Below are positions 51,092 to 59,664 of a stretch of 64,000 bases of DNA, piece after piece. The DNA is taken from positions 15,749-79,748 of the forward strand of contig NZ_JBATVG010000002.1 of the NCBI RefSeq assembly GCF_049671645.1, read 5' to 3'. The position numbers were made by a program, and so were the translations under genes. Position 1 is the first letter of the stretch. Each line of letters opens with the position of its first letter. A model generated the notes under the pieces. It was not told the DNA's origin and ran no database searches. It saw only the letters and a program-made list of their open reading frames with translations. Origin of the DNA: Castellaniella sp049671645. GTDB lineage: Bacteria; Pseudomonadota; Gammaproteobacteria; Burkholderiales; Burkholderiaceae_B.

Positions 51092-52369
51092 TCACAGGGC
51101 GGCAAATACCTGGTCCGCCGCGTCCAGCGTGGCCTGGATGACGGCATCGTCATGGGTGATGGACACGAAACCGGCCTCGAAAGACGATGGCGCGAAATGC
51201 ACGCCGGCATTCAGCATGCCGTGGAAGAAACGCCGGAAGGCGTCCTGGTCGCAGGCGGATACTTCCGCCAGGCTGGTCGGGGCGTTCTCGCGGAAATAGA
51301 TTCCGAACAGTCCCCCTTGCCAATCGCCGCTGAAAGCCACGCCATGCCGGCGCGCGCGTTCCACCAGCCCCTGGATCAGCTTGCCGGTCTGCGCGTGCAG
51401 CCGGTCGTAGAAACCGGGTTCGGCCAGGCGTCGCAGCGTCACCAGCCCCGCTGCGACGGCGACCGGGTTGCCCGACAGCGTGCCCGCCTGGTACACCGCG
51501 CCCAGAGGGGCGATGTCGGCCATGACGTCGGCGCGGCCGCCGAAGGCGCCCACCGGCATGCCGCCGCCGATGATCTTCGCCAAGGTCGTCAGGTCCGGCG
51601 TGATGCCGGACAGGCCCTGCATGCCTTGCGGTCCGACCCGCAGCCCGGTCATGACCTCGTCGAAGATCAGCAGGGCGCCGTGCCGGGTGCACAGCGCGCG
51701 CAGGCCTTCCAGGAAGCCCGGAGCGGGGCGCACCAGGTTCATGTTGCCCGCCATGGGTTCGACGATGATGCAGGCGATTTCGTCGGGATACTGCGCGAAG
51801 GCGGCTTCGACGGCGCCCAGGTCGTTGTAGTCCAGCACCAGCGTGTGCTGCACGAATTCCGGGGGCACCCCGGCCGAGGATGGATTGCCGAAGGTCAGCA
51901 TGCCCGAGCCCGCCTTGACCAGCAGGCTGTCGGAATGGCCGTGATAGCAGCCTTCGAACTTGATGATCTTGTGGCGGCCCGTGTGGCCCCGCGCCAGGCG
52001 GATGGCGGACATGGTGGCTTCGGTGCCGGAACTGACCAGCCGCACCTGCTCGATGGACGGGATGCGCTCGATGATGGCTTCGGCGATCTGGATTTCGGCT
52101 TCGGTCGGGGCGCCGAAGGACAGGCCGCCTTCAGCGGCGGCCTGCACGGCGCGGATGACTTCCGGGTCGGCATGGCCCAGGATGGCAGGCCCCCAGGATC
52201 CGACGTAGTCGATGTAGCGGGTGCCTTCGGCGTCCCATAGGTACGGACCCTGGGCCCGCTGGATGAACGGCGGCGTGCCGCCCACCGACCGGAAGGCGCG
52301 CACGGGGGAATTGACGCCGCCGGGAATGGCGCGGCTGGCGCGTTCGAACAGTTCGGTATTGCGGGGCAT
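51092..52369 (-). CDS. hemL: Glutamate-1-semialdehyde 2,1-aminomutase
   Basis: A 425-residue PLP enzyme that makes 5-aminolevulinate for haem by the C5 pathway. Diagnostic parts are MPRNTELFERASRAIPGGVNSPVRAFRSVGGTPPFI, LVSSGTEATMSAIRLARGHTGR, the IFDEVMTGLRVG aspartate loop and AKIIGGGMPVGAFGG with the PLP lysine. It lies downstream of thiE with a 23-nt gap, so a thiD-thiE-hemL unit is likely. Confidence 0.96.
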   Translation of the reverse strand: MPRNTELFERASRAIPGGVNSPVRAFRSVGGTPPFIQRAQGPYLWDAEGTRYIDYVGSWGPAILGHADPEVIRAVQAAAEGGLSFGAPTEAEIQIAEAIIERIPSIEQVRLVSSGTEATMSAIRLARGHTGRHKIIKFEGCYHGHSDSLLVKAGSGMLTFGNPSSAGVPPEFVQHTLVLDYNDLGAVEAAFAQYPDEIACIIVEPMAGNMNLVRPAPGFLEGLRALCTRHGALLIFDEVMTGLRVGPQGMQGLSGITPDLTTLAKIIGGGMPVGAFGGRADVMADIAPLGAVYQAGTLSGNPVAVAAGLVTLRRLAEPGFYDRLHAQTGKLIQGLVERARRHGVAFSGDWQGGLFGIYFRENAPTSLAEVSACDQDAFRRFFHGMLNAGVHFAPSSFEAGFVSITHDDAVIQATLDAADQVFAAL

Positions 52370-52392
52370 GGATCGGTTCCGGTAGACAAGTA

Positions 52393-53034
52393 TCAGGAAA
52401 ACAGCGCGCTGCAGCGTCGGGCGGCGGCGCGGACGTCGGCGGCTTCGAACAGGGCGCTGATCACGGCGATGCTGTCGGCTCCCGCCTGGATGACAGGCGC
52501 GGCATTGTCGGGCCCGATGCCGCCGATGGCCACGACAGCGGGGCGGGGCGTGTGTTGATCCGCCAGCCGCCGTCCTGCGCGGATATGATCCAGCGTGGCG
52601 CGGACGGCATCCGGTTTGACCGCCGAGGGATACAGCGCGCCGAAGGCAATGTAGTCTACCCCGTCTTGCAGATGCCGGCGGGCCAGCTCGGGCTGGTCGT
52701 AGCAGGAGCTGCCGATCAGCGCGTCCGGCCCCAGAGCCTGGCGGACGGAGGCGATGTCGGCATCGTCCTTGCCCAGGTGCGCGCCGTCGGCGCCCAGGTC
52801 GGCGGCCAGCCGCCAGTCGTCGTTGATGATCAGGGGCAGACGCAGGCGCAGGCACAGCTCGCGCACGGCGGCCGCCTGGGCGCGGCGTTCGTCGTCCGTG
52901 CCGTGTTTGCGCCGCCATTGCAGTACCTGCATGCCGCCGGCATGGGCCTGTTCGATGGCGGTCAGCAGGCGGTCGGTGTCGGCCCAATCGGGCGTGACCC
53001 CGTAGAGGCCGCGAGGAAAGCGGGGATTCGTCAT
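52393..53034 (-). CDS. thiE: Thiamine-phosphate synthase
   Basis: A 213-residue TIM-barrel enzyme joining the pyrimidine and thiazole halves of thiamine. Substrate and diphosphate sites are visible: VLQWRRK, LIINDDWRLAADLGADGAHLGKDD, IGSSCYDQPELAR, GVDYIAFGALYPSAVKPDA and VAIGGIGPDNA. The start overlaps the thiD stop by ATGA. In the canonical motif the second block is QxR followed by K; here WRRK is close. Confidence 0.93.
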   Translation of the reverse strand: MTNPRFPRGLYGVTPDWADTDRLLTAIEQAHAGGMQVLQWRRKHGTDDERRAQAAAVRELCLRLRLPLIINDDWRLAADLGADGAHLGKDDADIASVRQALGPDALIGSSCYDQPELARRHLQDGVDYIAFGALYPSAVKPDAVRATLDHIRAGRRLADQHTPRPAVVAIGGIGPDNAAPVIQAGADSIAVISALFEAADVRAAARRCSALFS

Positions 53035-53840
53035 GACGTGGTGTGCTGCAGGATATGCTGGCCCATGCCAGGGTGAAAAGGATGCGCCATCAGTGTGCCG
53101 GCCATGGTGACGGCCTGCTGCGCGGCTTCGGCGGGGTCCAGGCCTTGCGCCAGCAGGCAGGTCAGGACGGTTGCCAGCAGGCTGTCGCCGTCGCTGGCGC
53201 GGACCGGCGCCGATGACCATGGCCAGCGGCGGCCGGCCTGGTCCCGGGAATGCAGCGTCAAGCCGTTCAAGCCGGAACTCAGGGCGGCGTTGGTGCAGAG
53301 TACGTGGTCCGCCCCCAGCTCCAGCAGGGCCTGGACGGGGTCGTCGGCCCCCGCGGCGGACAGCAGGCCCTGGCTGGCCCATTGTTCGGGCAGCGTGGCG
53401 TCCACGACCAGCAGCCGGGCCTGGGGCACCAGCAGATCCAGGAGCGCGCCCAGCGTGTCTTCAGGGTCCAGGTCGTCCAGGTCGGGGACCGAGGGCGGCG
53501 TGCCCAGGTGCAGCACCAGGGGCAGGGTGTTGTAGTCGGCGGCGATCTGCGCCAGCACGGCGATGGTTTCCGGGTCGTATTGCGGACCGATCTTCAGGGC
53601 GCCGATCGCCATGTCTTCCAGCAGGCAGCGGGCCTGGTCGTCGATCAGTTCGGGCGACAGCCGCTGGATGGATTCCGTGCCGGTCGTATCCTGTACGTGG
53701 ATGGCGGTCGCGACCGAACCCGCGTGCATGCCCATCCGGGCGCAGATGACCGCGTCGATCGGCAGGTTACTGGCGCCGCTGGGGTCGAAAGACCCGAAAA
53801 TCAGAGGCAGGGACAAGGTGGAAACGAGAGGCGGGGCCAT
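53031..53840 (-). CDS. thiD: ThiD-like hydroxymethylpyrimidine (phosphate) kinase, divergent
   Basis: A protein of about 269 residues of the ribokinase fold, first of a thiD-thiE-hemL unit. The N-terminal IFGSFDPSGASNLPIDAVICARMGMHAGSVATAIHVQDT is recognisably ThiD (usual form: GSDPSGGAGIQAD). However, the anion-hole segment that normally reads GTGC, with a catalytic cysteine, is ASDGDSLLATVL, which puts an aspartate there as in other ribokinase-family enzymes. Overlap with thiE supports a thiamine role, but activity should not be assumed. The ATG at 53840 is used; a TTG at 53852 would add four residues. Confidence 0.82.
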   Translation of the reverse strand: MAPPLVSTLSLPLIFGSFDPSGASNLPIDAVICARMGMHAGSVATAIHVQDTTGTESIQRLSPELIDDQARCLLEDMAIGALKIGPQYDPETIAVLAQIAADYNTLPLVLHLGTPPSVPDLDDLDPEDTLGALLDLLVPQARLLVVDATLPEQWASQGLLSAAGADDPVQALLELGADHVLCTNAALSSGLNGLTLHSRDQAGRRWPWSSAPVRASDGDSLLATVLTCLLAQGLDPAEAAQQAVTMAGTLMAHPFHPGMGQHILQHTTS

Positions 53841-53953
53841 GGGTGCGGACAACTGGCCGGCGGGACGGCCGGCGGATTAGGTACTATGGCATCCATTCTA
53901 ATGGATGCGGCCTGCCGATGATCGGGCGGGCCTATTGCAAGGTTGGGATTGTC

Positions 53954-54118
53954 ATGCGGACCTGGATGTGTCTGATTTGCGGCTGGATCTACGATGAGGC
54001 CGCCGGTTTTCCGGAAGACGGAATTGCGCCCGGAACGCGGTGGGAGGACGTCCCGCCCAATTGGGTATGCCCGGAATGCGGCGCCCGCAAGGAAGACTTC
54101 GAACTGATCGAGATCTGA
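53954..54118 (+). CDS. rubA: Rubredoxin
   Basis: A 54-residue electron-transfer protein with one iron bound by four cysteines: CLICG (C6, C9) and CPECG (C39, C42). The conserved aromatic core includes WIYDE and PPNWVCP. It is divergent from thiD with about 110 nt between them. In betaproteobacteria this orphan rubredoxin next to thiamine genes is common; the redox partner is not known here. Confidence 0.95.
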   Translation: MRTWMCLICGWIYDEAAGFPEDGIAPGTRWEDVPPNWVCPECGARKEDFELIEI

Positions 54119-54162
54119 TACTCTAGTCACATGGGCCGAAAGGCCGGACTCAGGGGACTGCC

Positions 54163-54759
54163 ATGACGACGGAAACGCATGATTCCGATACCCGTTCGCG
54201 TATCGACCTGTCCCGACAGTTTCTGCTGGCCATGCCGGGCATGGTGGCGGGGGACCTCGCCAATACGGTGATCTACGTCTGCGAACATACGGAACACGGG
54301 GCGCTGGGCCTGGTGGTCAATCGCCCCACGGACCTCACCATCGGCGATTTGTTGCAGCGCATCGATCTGCCGCTGTCGCTGGAGATCGGCCCGGTGCGGG
54401 AATCCCCGGTCTTTTTCGGCGGGCCGGTGCAGACCGATCGGGGCTTCGTCCTGCACGTGCCCCGGGGGGAATACAGCTCCAGCATCCCGCTGGGCGAAGA
54501 CGTTGCCCTGACCACGTCGCGCGACGTGCTGCAGGATGTCGCGGCCGGCCACGGTCCGGCCCATCTGCTGGTGACGCTGGGCTACGCCGGGTGGGGCGCG
54601 GGGCAGCTCGAGGACGAACTGGCCCGCAATGCCTGGCTCAATGTCCTGGCTTCCCATGAAATCCTGTTCGATACGCCGGCCGAACAGCGCTATGACGCCG
54701 CGTTGGCACAGCTGGGCATCCGCTCGTCCATGCTGACCGGCGATGCGGGTCATGCCTGA
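54163..54759 (+). CDS. YqgE/AlgH family protein (UPF0301)
   Basis: A 198-residue cytoplasmic protein of unresolved biochemical function. It shows the family core FLLAMPGMVAGDLANTVIYVCEHTEHGALGLVVNRP, VFFGGPVQTDRGFVLH and LVTLGYAGWGAGQLEDELARNAWL. It overlaps the ruvX-type gene, the usual yqgE-yqgF arrangement across proteobacteria. Confidence 0.94.
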   Translation: MTTETHDSDTRSRIDLSRQFLLAMPGMVAGDLANTVIYVCEHTEHGALGLVVNRPTDLTIGDLLQRIDLPLSLEIGPVRESPVFFGGPVQTDRGFVLHVPRGEYSSSIPLGEDVALTTSRDVLQDVAAGHGPAHLLVTLGYAGWGAGQLEDELARNAWLNVLASHEILFDTPAEQRYDAALAQLGIRSSMLTGDAGHA

Positions 54760-55195
54760 AGAAGTCCTGCTGGCATTCGATTTCGGGCTGAAGAAAATCG
54801 GGGTCGCCGTCGGTAATACGCTGACGGCGCAGGCCCGGCCCTTGTGCATCCTGACGGCGGCCACGCGCGACCAGCGCTTCGCCCGGATCCAGGCGCTGCT
54901 GGACGAATGGCAGCCGGATCGGGTGGTCGTGGGCCTGCCCCTGACGCTGGCGGGAGACGAGCAGCAGGCCTCCCGGCATAGCCGCCGCTTCGCGCACCAG
55001 CTGGAAGGCCGTTTCCGGCTGCGGGTGGAATTGGTCGACGAGCGCGGCTCCAGCCTGGAAGCCCAGCATATCCTGGGGTCCAACGACCCCGATGACGCCA
55101 TGGCGGCGGCCGTCATCCTGCAGCGGTATCTGGATCAGCAGTCGGGCCGTCCGGACGGGGCCGGCGACCTGTCCCGGGTTCCGGTGCGACGTTAG
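54752..55195 (+). CDS. ruvX: Holliday-junction resolvase-like protein YqgF/RuvX
   Basis: A 147-residue RNase H-fold protein, essential in many bacteria and implicated in 16S rRNA 5'-end processing. Catalytic acidic residues are in LAFDFGLKKIGVAVGN, DERGSSLEAQ and the late NDPDDAMAAAVILQRYLD. The usual late motif HSxDAxAAxxIL is kept as DPDDAMAAAVIL. It starts within the last codons of yqgE; an ATG at 54743 is the alternative start. Confidence 0.93.
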   Translation: MPEEVLLAFDFGLKKIGVAVGNTLTAQARPLCILTAATRDQRFARIQALLDEWQPDRVVVGLPLTLAGDEQQASRHSRRFAHQLEGRFRLRVELVDERGSSLEAQHILGSNDPDDAMAAAVILQRYLDQQSGRPDGAGDLSRVPVRR

Positions 55196-55257
55196 GGCGG
55201 GACACCGGCGCGCAAGGCAGCGGGTATGATGGGCGGCGTTGCCCGGGCAGGCCGGGC

Positions 55258-56022
55258 GTGGGGGTGCCTGTGGCGCTATTGCTGTTCCTTGTGCGGTTGA
55301 TACTGGTCCTGGCCTGGATTCTGCTGGGCCTGCTGACGGAATTACTGGTGTTCCCCTGGCTGTCCCGGACCCGGCGGCGCGCGGTCGTCGGCGGCTGGTC
55401 CAGGTGGCTGCTGGTCTTGTGCGGCGTGCGGGTGCGCGTTCAGGGGCGGCCGGTGCGGCAGGGGGCCGTGCTCTGGGTGGCCAATCACGTGTCGTGGGTG
55501 GATATTTTCGTCCTGAACAGCGTGCGCACCACGTCTTTCGTGGCTAAAAGCGATATCCGGCGCTGGCCGGTGATCGGCCTGCTGGTCGCCTGGGCCGGCA
55601 CCTTGTTCATCGACCGGCGCCATCGCCAGGCGGTTCGAGATGCCGGACGCCAGATGGCGGCCTGTTTCCAGCAAGGCGACTCGGTGGGCTTGTTCCCGGA
55701 AGGCACCACGACGGACGGCGGGGATATTCTGCCGTTTCATGCGGGGCTTTTCGAAGCGGCCGTGCAGTCCGCCGTCCCGGTGCAGCCCGTGGCCCTGAGG
55801 TTCTTGAGGGGCGGGCGCCGCGCCCCCGAACTGGCCTTTGTCGGAGATCAGACGCTGGCGGCCAATCTGTGGTTCCTGCTGGGGGCCTGGGGGGTCGTGG
55901 TGGAGTGCGAATTCCTGCCGCTGATCGGCCCCGCCGCGCATCTGGACCGCAGCCAGCTGGCGCATCAGACGCATACGGCCGTGCGCCGGGCCGTGACCGG
56001 TTCTTCGGGTTCGGAGGCTTAA
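55258..56022 (+). CDS. 1-acyl-sn-glycerol-3-phosphate acyltransferase (PlsC family)
   Basis: A protein of about 254 residues with two N-terminal membrane segments. The acyltransferase motifs are intact: NHVSWVDIF (the HX4D motif), GTLFIDRRHR, LFPEGTTTDGGDILPFHAGLFEAA and VPVQPVALRF. It would make phosphatidate for phospholipid synthesis at the inner membrane. The start is a GTG at 55258; several GTG codons follow, so the exact N-terminus is uncertain. Convergent with apaH; the stops overlap by 4 bases (56019-56022). Confidence 0.9.
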   Translation: MGVPVALLLFLVRLILVLAWILLGLLTELLVFPWLSRTRRRAVVGGWSRWLLVLCGVRVRVQGRPVRQGAVLWVANHVSWVDIFVLNSVRTTSFVAKSDIRRWPVIGLLVAWAGTLFIDRRHRQAVRDAGRQMAACFQQGDSVGLFPEGTTTDGGDILPFHAGLFEAAVQSAVPVQPVALRFLRGGRRAPELAFVGDQTLAANLWFLLGAWGVVVECEFLPLIGPAAHLDRSQLAHQTHTAVRRAVTGSSGSEA

Positions 56023-56837
56023 CGGCAGTCCGCGCAGTCCTGCTGGATCAGTCGATGATCGCGCAGGCGCAGGGCGGTCAGGGACCGCCCCCAGACGCAG
56101 CCGGTGTCCAGGCAGATGCTGTCGGGCCGGATGTTCAGGCCCAGGGCGGACCAGTGCCCGAAGATGACGGGTTCGCCGGGATCGCGGCGCCCCGGCAGTT
56201 CGAACCAGGGGCGCAGGCCGGCGCCTGCGTCCGGGCCGCCTTTGTGGTGGAAATCCATGCTGCCGTCGGCATGGCAGACCCGCATCCGCGTCAGCGCGTT
56301 GACGATCACCCGCATACGCTCCGGCCCGCGCAGGGCGTCATTCCATTGCCGAGGCTCCTCGCCATACAGATCATGCACCGCCTGGGGCCAGTCGTCCTGC
56401 CGCAAGGCGGTTTCGATTTCCCGGGCCAGGGATTGGGCCTGGTCCAGCGTCCAGGCGGGCAGGATGCCGGCATGGACCATGACGTGGCCGCGGTCGCGCA
56501 CCATCAACGGGCGATGGCGCAGCCAGGTGATGAGCTCGTCCCGGTCGGGGGCGTTCAGGATGTCTTGAAAAGTATCGGATCTGCCTTGTTTGCGCACCCC
56601 GGCGACGACAGCCAGCAGGTGCAGGTCGTGGTTGCCCAGGACCGTGCGGGCCTGGGCGCCCAGGTCGCGGATCAGGCGCAAGGCGCCCAGGGAATCCGGC
56701 CCCCGGTTGACCAGATCGCCGGCAAACCAGATTTCGGTGTCCGGTCGCGAGAGTTCGGGGCGTGTCAGCAGCCCCCGCAAAGCGCCCGCGCAGCCCTGCA
56801 CGTCGCCGATGACCCAGACGTCTTGCGTGTCGGTCAT
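56019..56837 (-). CDS. apaH: Symmetrical bis(5'-nucleosyl)-tetraphosphatase
   Basis: A 272-residue calcineurin-like phosphoesterase that splits Ap4A to two ADP. Metal motifs are present: VIGDVQG (GDxxG), FAGDLVNRGPDSL (GDxVxRG), VLGNHDLH (GNHE-like) and MVHAGILPAW. Its ATG overlaps the lptG stop by 4 bases, coupling the two genes. Confidence 0.94.
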   Translation of the reverse strand: MTDTQDVWVIGDVQGCAGALRGLLTRPELSRPDTEIWFAGDLVNRGPDSLGALRLIRDLGAQARTVLGNHDLHLLAVVAGVRKQGRSDTFQDILNAPDRDELITWLRHRPLMVRDRGHVMVHAGILPAWTLDQAQSLAREIETALRQDDWPQAVHDLYGEEPRQWNDALRGPERMRVIVNALTRMRVCHADGSMDFHHKGGPDAGAGLRPWFELPGRRDPGEPVIFGHWSALGLNIRPDSICLDTGCVWGRSLTALRLRDHRLIQQDCADCR

Positions 56838-58009
56838 GCGGGTGTGCGCTCCAGGCGCCGTTGGCGCCACCAGAGCGCCAAGGGATGGCGGTGTTCCATG
56901 GCCAGGAGTGCGATGAGCGCCAGGCATAGCCCCAGCAGGCTGGGAACCAGCGCTGTGGCCCAGGGGGGCCAGTCGCCCAGCATGCCGGCGTTCAGCGCCA
57001 GTTGATTCAGCATGAAGAACCCCACCCCCAGGATGATGCCCAGGAAGACCTTGGGGCCGACCCCGCCGCGGCGGGTCTGCATGAAACCGATCGGCGCGGC
57101 AATGGTCATCATGACCAGCAGCGTGAAGGGGTAGGCGATCTTGCGCCACAGGGCGACTTCCTGGCGGTCGGTCTGCAGGTGGTTGCTGCGCAGGTACTGG
57201 ATATAGTCCAGCAGGTCGGTGATCGCCATGCGTTCCGGTGTCAGGATGCGGGCGATCAGCCGTTCCGGGCTGAGGGACGTCGGGATGCTGCGACTATCCA
57301 GGTGCACGACCTCGGCGATAGGGGATGCGGGCACGCGCGCATCCGCCAGGGCGCCGGCCGACTGTGGGTGCACCCGGGTTTCGGTCAGGTCCTGCAGATT
57401 GAGCCGGCCCTGTTCGAACTGGCCGGCCTTGGCCTGGACGTAGGCCTGCAAGGTGTCGTCCGGGCGGAATTCATACAGGACGACCCCTTGCACCCGGCCC
57501 TGGCCGTCGAGGCGATGGATGTTGATGATGCGTGTGCCGCCGCTGGCATCGCTTTCCTTGAACCAGTAGCCGCTGGACAGGCGCCCGCCGTCGGTGCGCC
57601 CCAGCAGCGCCAGGCGCGATTCGCTGCCGCGCAGCTCGGCTGCGGGCGTGATGTATTCCGACAGGACGTAGGCCCCCAGGACCAGGGGGATGGTGATCAG
57701 CCACAAGGTGCCCAGCAGTTTCAGGCCGCTGACGCCGGAGGCCCGCAGGATGGTCAGTTCATTGCGTTGGGCCAGGCCGGCCAGGGCCAATACGGCGCCG
57801 ATCAGCAGGCCGATGGGCAGCAGTTCGTACAGGTGGTTGGGTAGATCCAGCGCCTGCAGGTAGAACAGGTTCAGCAGGGACAGCCGGTCGCCGACCTTGT
57901 CCAGGCCCTCGATCAGGGCGAAAAACATGAACAGACCCACGAGCGCCACCAGCACGACGGTCGTCGAGCGGTAGATTTCGCGGGCGAGATACTGTCGGGC
58001 CGTGCGCAT
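56834..58009 (-). CDS. lptG: LPS export system permease LptG
   Basis: A 391-residue inner-membrane component of the Lpt machine that extracts lipopolysaccharide toward the outer membrane. N-terminal helices (VVLVALVGLFMFFALIE, LYELLPIGLLIGAVLALAGLAQRNELTILRASGVS) and C-terminal helices flank a periplasmic beta-jellyroll. LptG normally pairs with LptF, whose gene is not adjacent here. I call it LptG rather than LptF from the NELTILRASGVS coupling-helix region; the two are homologous. Confidence 0.88.
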   Translation of the reverse strand: MRTARQYLAREIYRSTTVVLVALVGLFMFFALIEGLDKVGDRLSLLNLFYLQALDLPNHLYELLPIGLLIGAVLALAGLAQRNELTILRASGVSGLKLLGTLWLITIPLVLGAYVLSEYITPAAELRGSESRLALLGRTDGGRLSSGYWFKESDASGGTRIINIHRLDGQGRVQGVVLYEFRPDDTLQAYVQAKAGQFEQGRLNLQDLTETRVHPQSAGALADARVPASPIAEVVHLDSRSIPTSLSPERLIARILTPERMAITDLLDYIQYLRSNHLQTDRQEVALWRKIAYPFTLLVMMTIAAPIGFMQTRRGGVGPKVFLGIILGVGFFMLNQLALNAGMLGDWPPWATALVPSLLGLCLALIALLAMEHRHPLALWWRQRRLERTPA

Positions 58010-58064
58010 GGGTCGAACTGCGGGGAAAACCTCAATAGTACTCTGATCCCCCTCGGGAGCTGGA

Positions 58065-58769
58065 TCAGGGGACGGCGACCTGCGGCATGCGGGCCCGGAC
58101 CGTGGCGGCATGGGATCTCAGGTATCCCGTCACACCATGCTGGTCGTAATACGCCGGATTGGGCAGCATGGCGGCCAGTTGGGCTGCCTGGGCGCTCGAC
58201 AGGCGGGCTGCGTCGGTCTTGAAATAGTGGCGGGCCGCCGCCTGGGCGCCGAAGGTCGCGACGCCCCATTGGGCCACGTTCAGATAGAGTTCCAGAATAC
58301 GGCGCTTGCTCATCACCGCTTCGATCATATAGGTCAGGATGAGCTCCTGGCCCTTGCGCAGGTAGTTGCGCGAGTTCGACAGGAACAGGTTTTTCGCCAG
58401 TTGCTGGGTGATCGTGGAGCCGCCGCGCCGGCGGGTGCGTCCCAGGGCCTCCTGGCGCTGGTTATAGCTCCAGGCCTTGCGGATGGCGTCCCATTCCACG
58501 CCATCGTGCTCCATGAAGCCGGAGTCCTCGGAGGCGATCACGGCGCGTTTCAGGTGGGTGCTGATGCGCGCGTAGGGCACCCATTCATGATCCAGGCGAG
58601 CCTTGGAGTCGTGGGCCCGCAGGGCGTACAGAGTGTCTTGCATGACCGGGGTGTTGGAGGGATCGCGGAAATTGAACCAGACCACCATGCCCAGCAGGCC
58701 GATCTGATACAGGAATCCGGCGCACAGGGCCGCCAGCACGACTGCGGTGATCAGGCGGCGCAGGTTCAT
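58065..58769 (-). CDS. mtgA: Monofunctional biosynthetic peptidoglycan transglycosylase
   Basis: A 234-residue GT51 enzyme with an N-terminal membrane anchor (about residues 7-31). The catalytic glutamate is in VIASEDSGFMEHDGVEWDAI, and further motifs are RRRGGSTITQQLAKNLFLS, RKGQELILTYMIEAVMSKRRILELYLNV and AARHYF. It polymerises glycan strands without a transpeptidase domain. It overlaps the upstream TonB-like gene by ATGA. Confidence 0.95.
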   Translation of the reverse strand: MNLRRLITAVVLAALCAGFLYQIGLLGMVVWFNFRDPSNTPVMQDTLYALRAHDSKARLDHEWVPYARISTHLKRAVIASEDSGFMEHDGVEWDAIRKAWSYNQRQEALGRTRRRGGSTITQQLAKNLFLSNSRNYLRKGQELILTYMIEAVMSKRRILELYLNVAQWGVATFGAQAAARHYFKTDAARLSSAQAAQLAAMLPNPAYYDQHGVTGYLRSHAATVRARMPQVAVP

Positions 58770-59659
58770 GGCGGGGTCGTATCCAGGCCCGCGTGTGTGA
58801 AATGCCAGGTGCGGGTGATGGCCAGGATATCGGTATGCGCGGCCAGTTCCGGGGGCAGGGGGGGGAAGGGCGCCGCCAGCTCGATGATGCGCCGGGCCGC
58901 GCTGTTCAGGATGGCATGACTGGAAGGCCGATCGAAGGTCAGGTGGTCCAACTGCCCGTTGCGGCGGATATAGACGGTCAGTTGCAGGTCGCCATAGATG
59001 CGTCCGCGGGCTTCCGGCGGGTAGTGTTGAGTGCCGATCAGTTCGATGCGCTGGCGCCAGGCCTCGACGTATTGGGCGTAGTCCGCGGCCTGTGTGGACG
59101 GCGCGGCGAAGGTCTGTCGGGGCAGGGCGTTATAGCGCTCGATCCGGTCTTTCAGCGCAGCGATCCGGGCGCTGAGCACCAGGCTGTCCTGCTGGCGGTC
59201 GTCTTCGCCGGGTTCTGCGCTCTGGCCCAGGATCTGGGGGGCCGGTCGGGCTTGCGGCACCTGCTCTGCGGACTCCAGCTGCGTCAGCAGGCGACGCTGC
59301 TCGGCTTCCAGTTCCGCTTGGCGGCGGCGCATGGCGGCCAGCACGATGTCGTCGGCATCGCCGTCGCTGGTGCGTGGCAGCGGCGATGCGGCCATGCCCC
59401 GATCCCGTTCGCCGCCACCGTCCAGGTTCTGCTGGGCCAGGGCCTGGGGCCGCAGCGGCGCCTGGTCGCTGCGGCTGTTGACCAGGGTGATTTCCAGCGG
59501 GGATTCGTGAAAGGTGGCGGGTGGGGCGACCGCTTGCCAGAGCAGCAGCAACGCGTGGGCGCAGACGGACAACAACAGGGCCAGCGCCATGCGGCTGCGG
59601 CCTTCATGGCGGGGTTCCAGCAACTGCAGCGGCAGGGAAGAGGGCTGCGGTTGTGTCAT
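58766..59659 (-). CDS. TonB-like energy-transducer family protein
   Basis: A 297-residue protein: an N-terminal cytoplasmic segment, one transmembrane helix (about residues 23-45, MALALLLSVCAHALLLLWQAV), a periplasmic charged coiled-coil region (about residues 100-180) and a C-terminal TonB-like domain (WRQRIELIGTQHYPPEARGRIYGDLQLTVYIRRNGQLDHLTFDRPSSHAILNSAARRIIELAAPFPPLPPEL). No exbB/exbD genes are adjacent. Operon overlap with mtgA may point to an envelope role rather than iron uptake. The ATG at 59659 starts six bases from the stop of the nuclease gene. Confidence 0.85.
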   Translation of the reverse strand: MTQPQPSSLPLQLLEPRHEGRSRMALALLLSVCAHALLLLWQAVAPPATFHESPLEITLVNSRSDQAPLRPQALAQQNLDGGGERDRGMAASPLPRTSDGDADDIVLAAMRRRQAELEAEQRRLLTQLESAEQVPQARPAPQILGQSAEPGEDDRQQDSLVLSARIAALKDRIERYNALPRQTFAAPSTQAADYAQYVEAWRQRIELIGTQHYPPEARGRIYGDLQLTVYIRRNGQLDHLTFDRPSSHAILNSAARRIIELAAPFPPLPPELAAHTDILAITRTWHFTHAGLDTTPP

Positions 59660-59664
59660 GTCGT

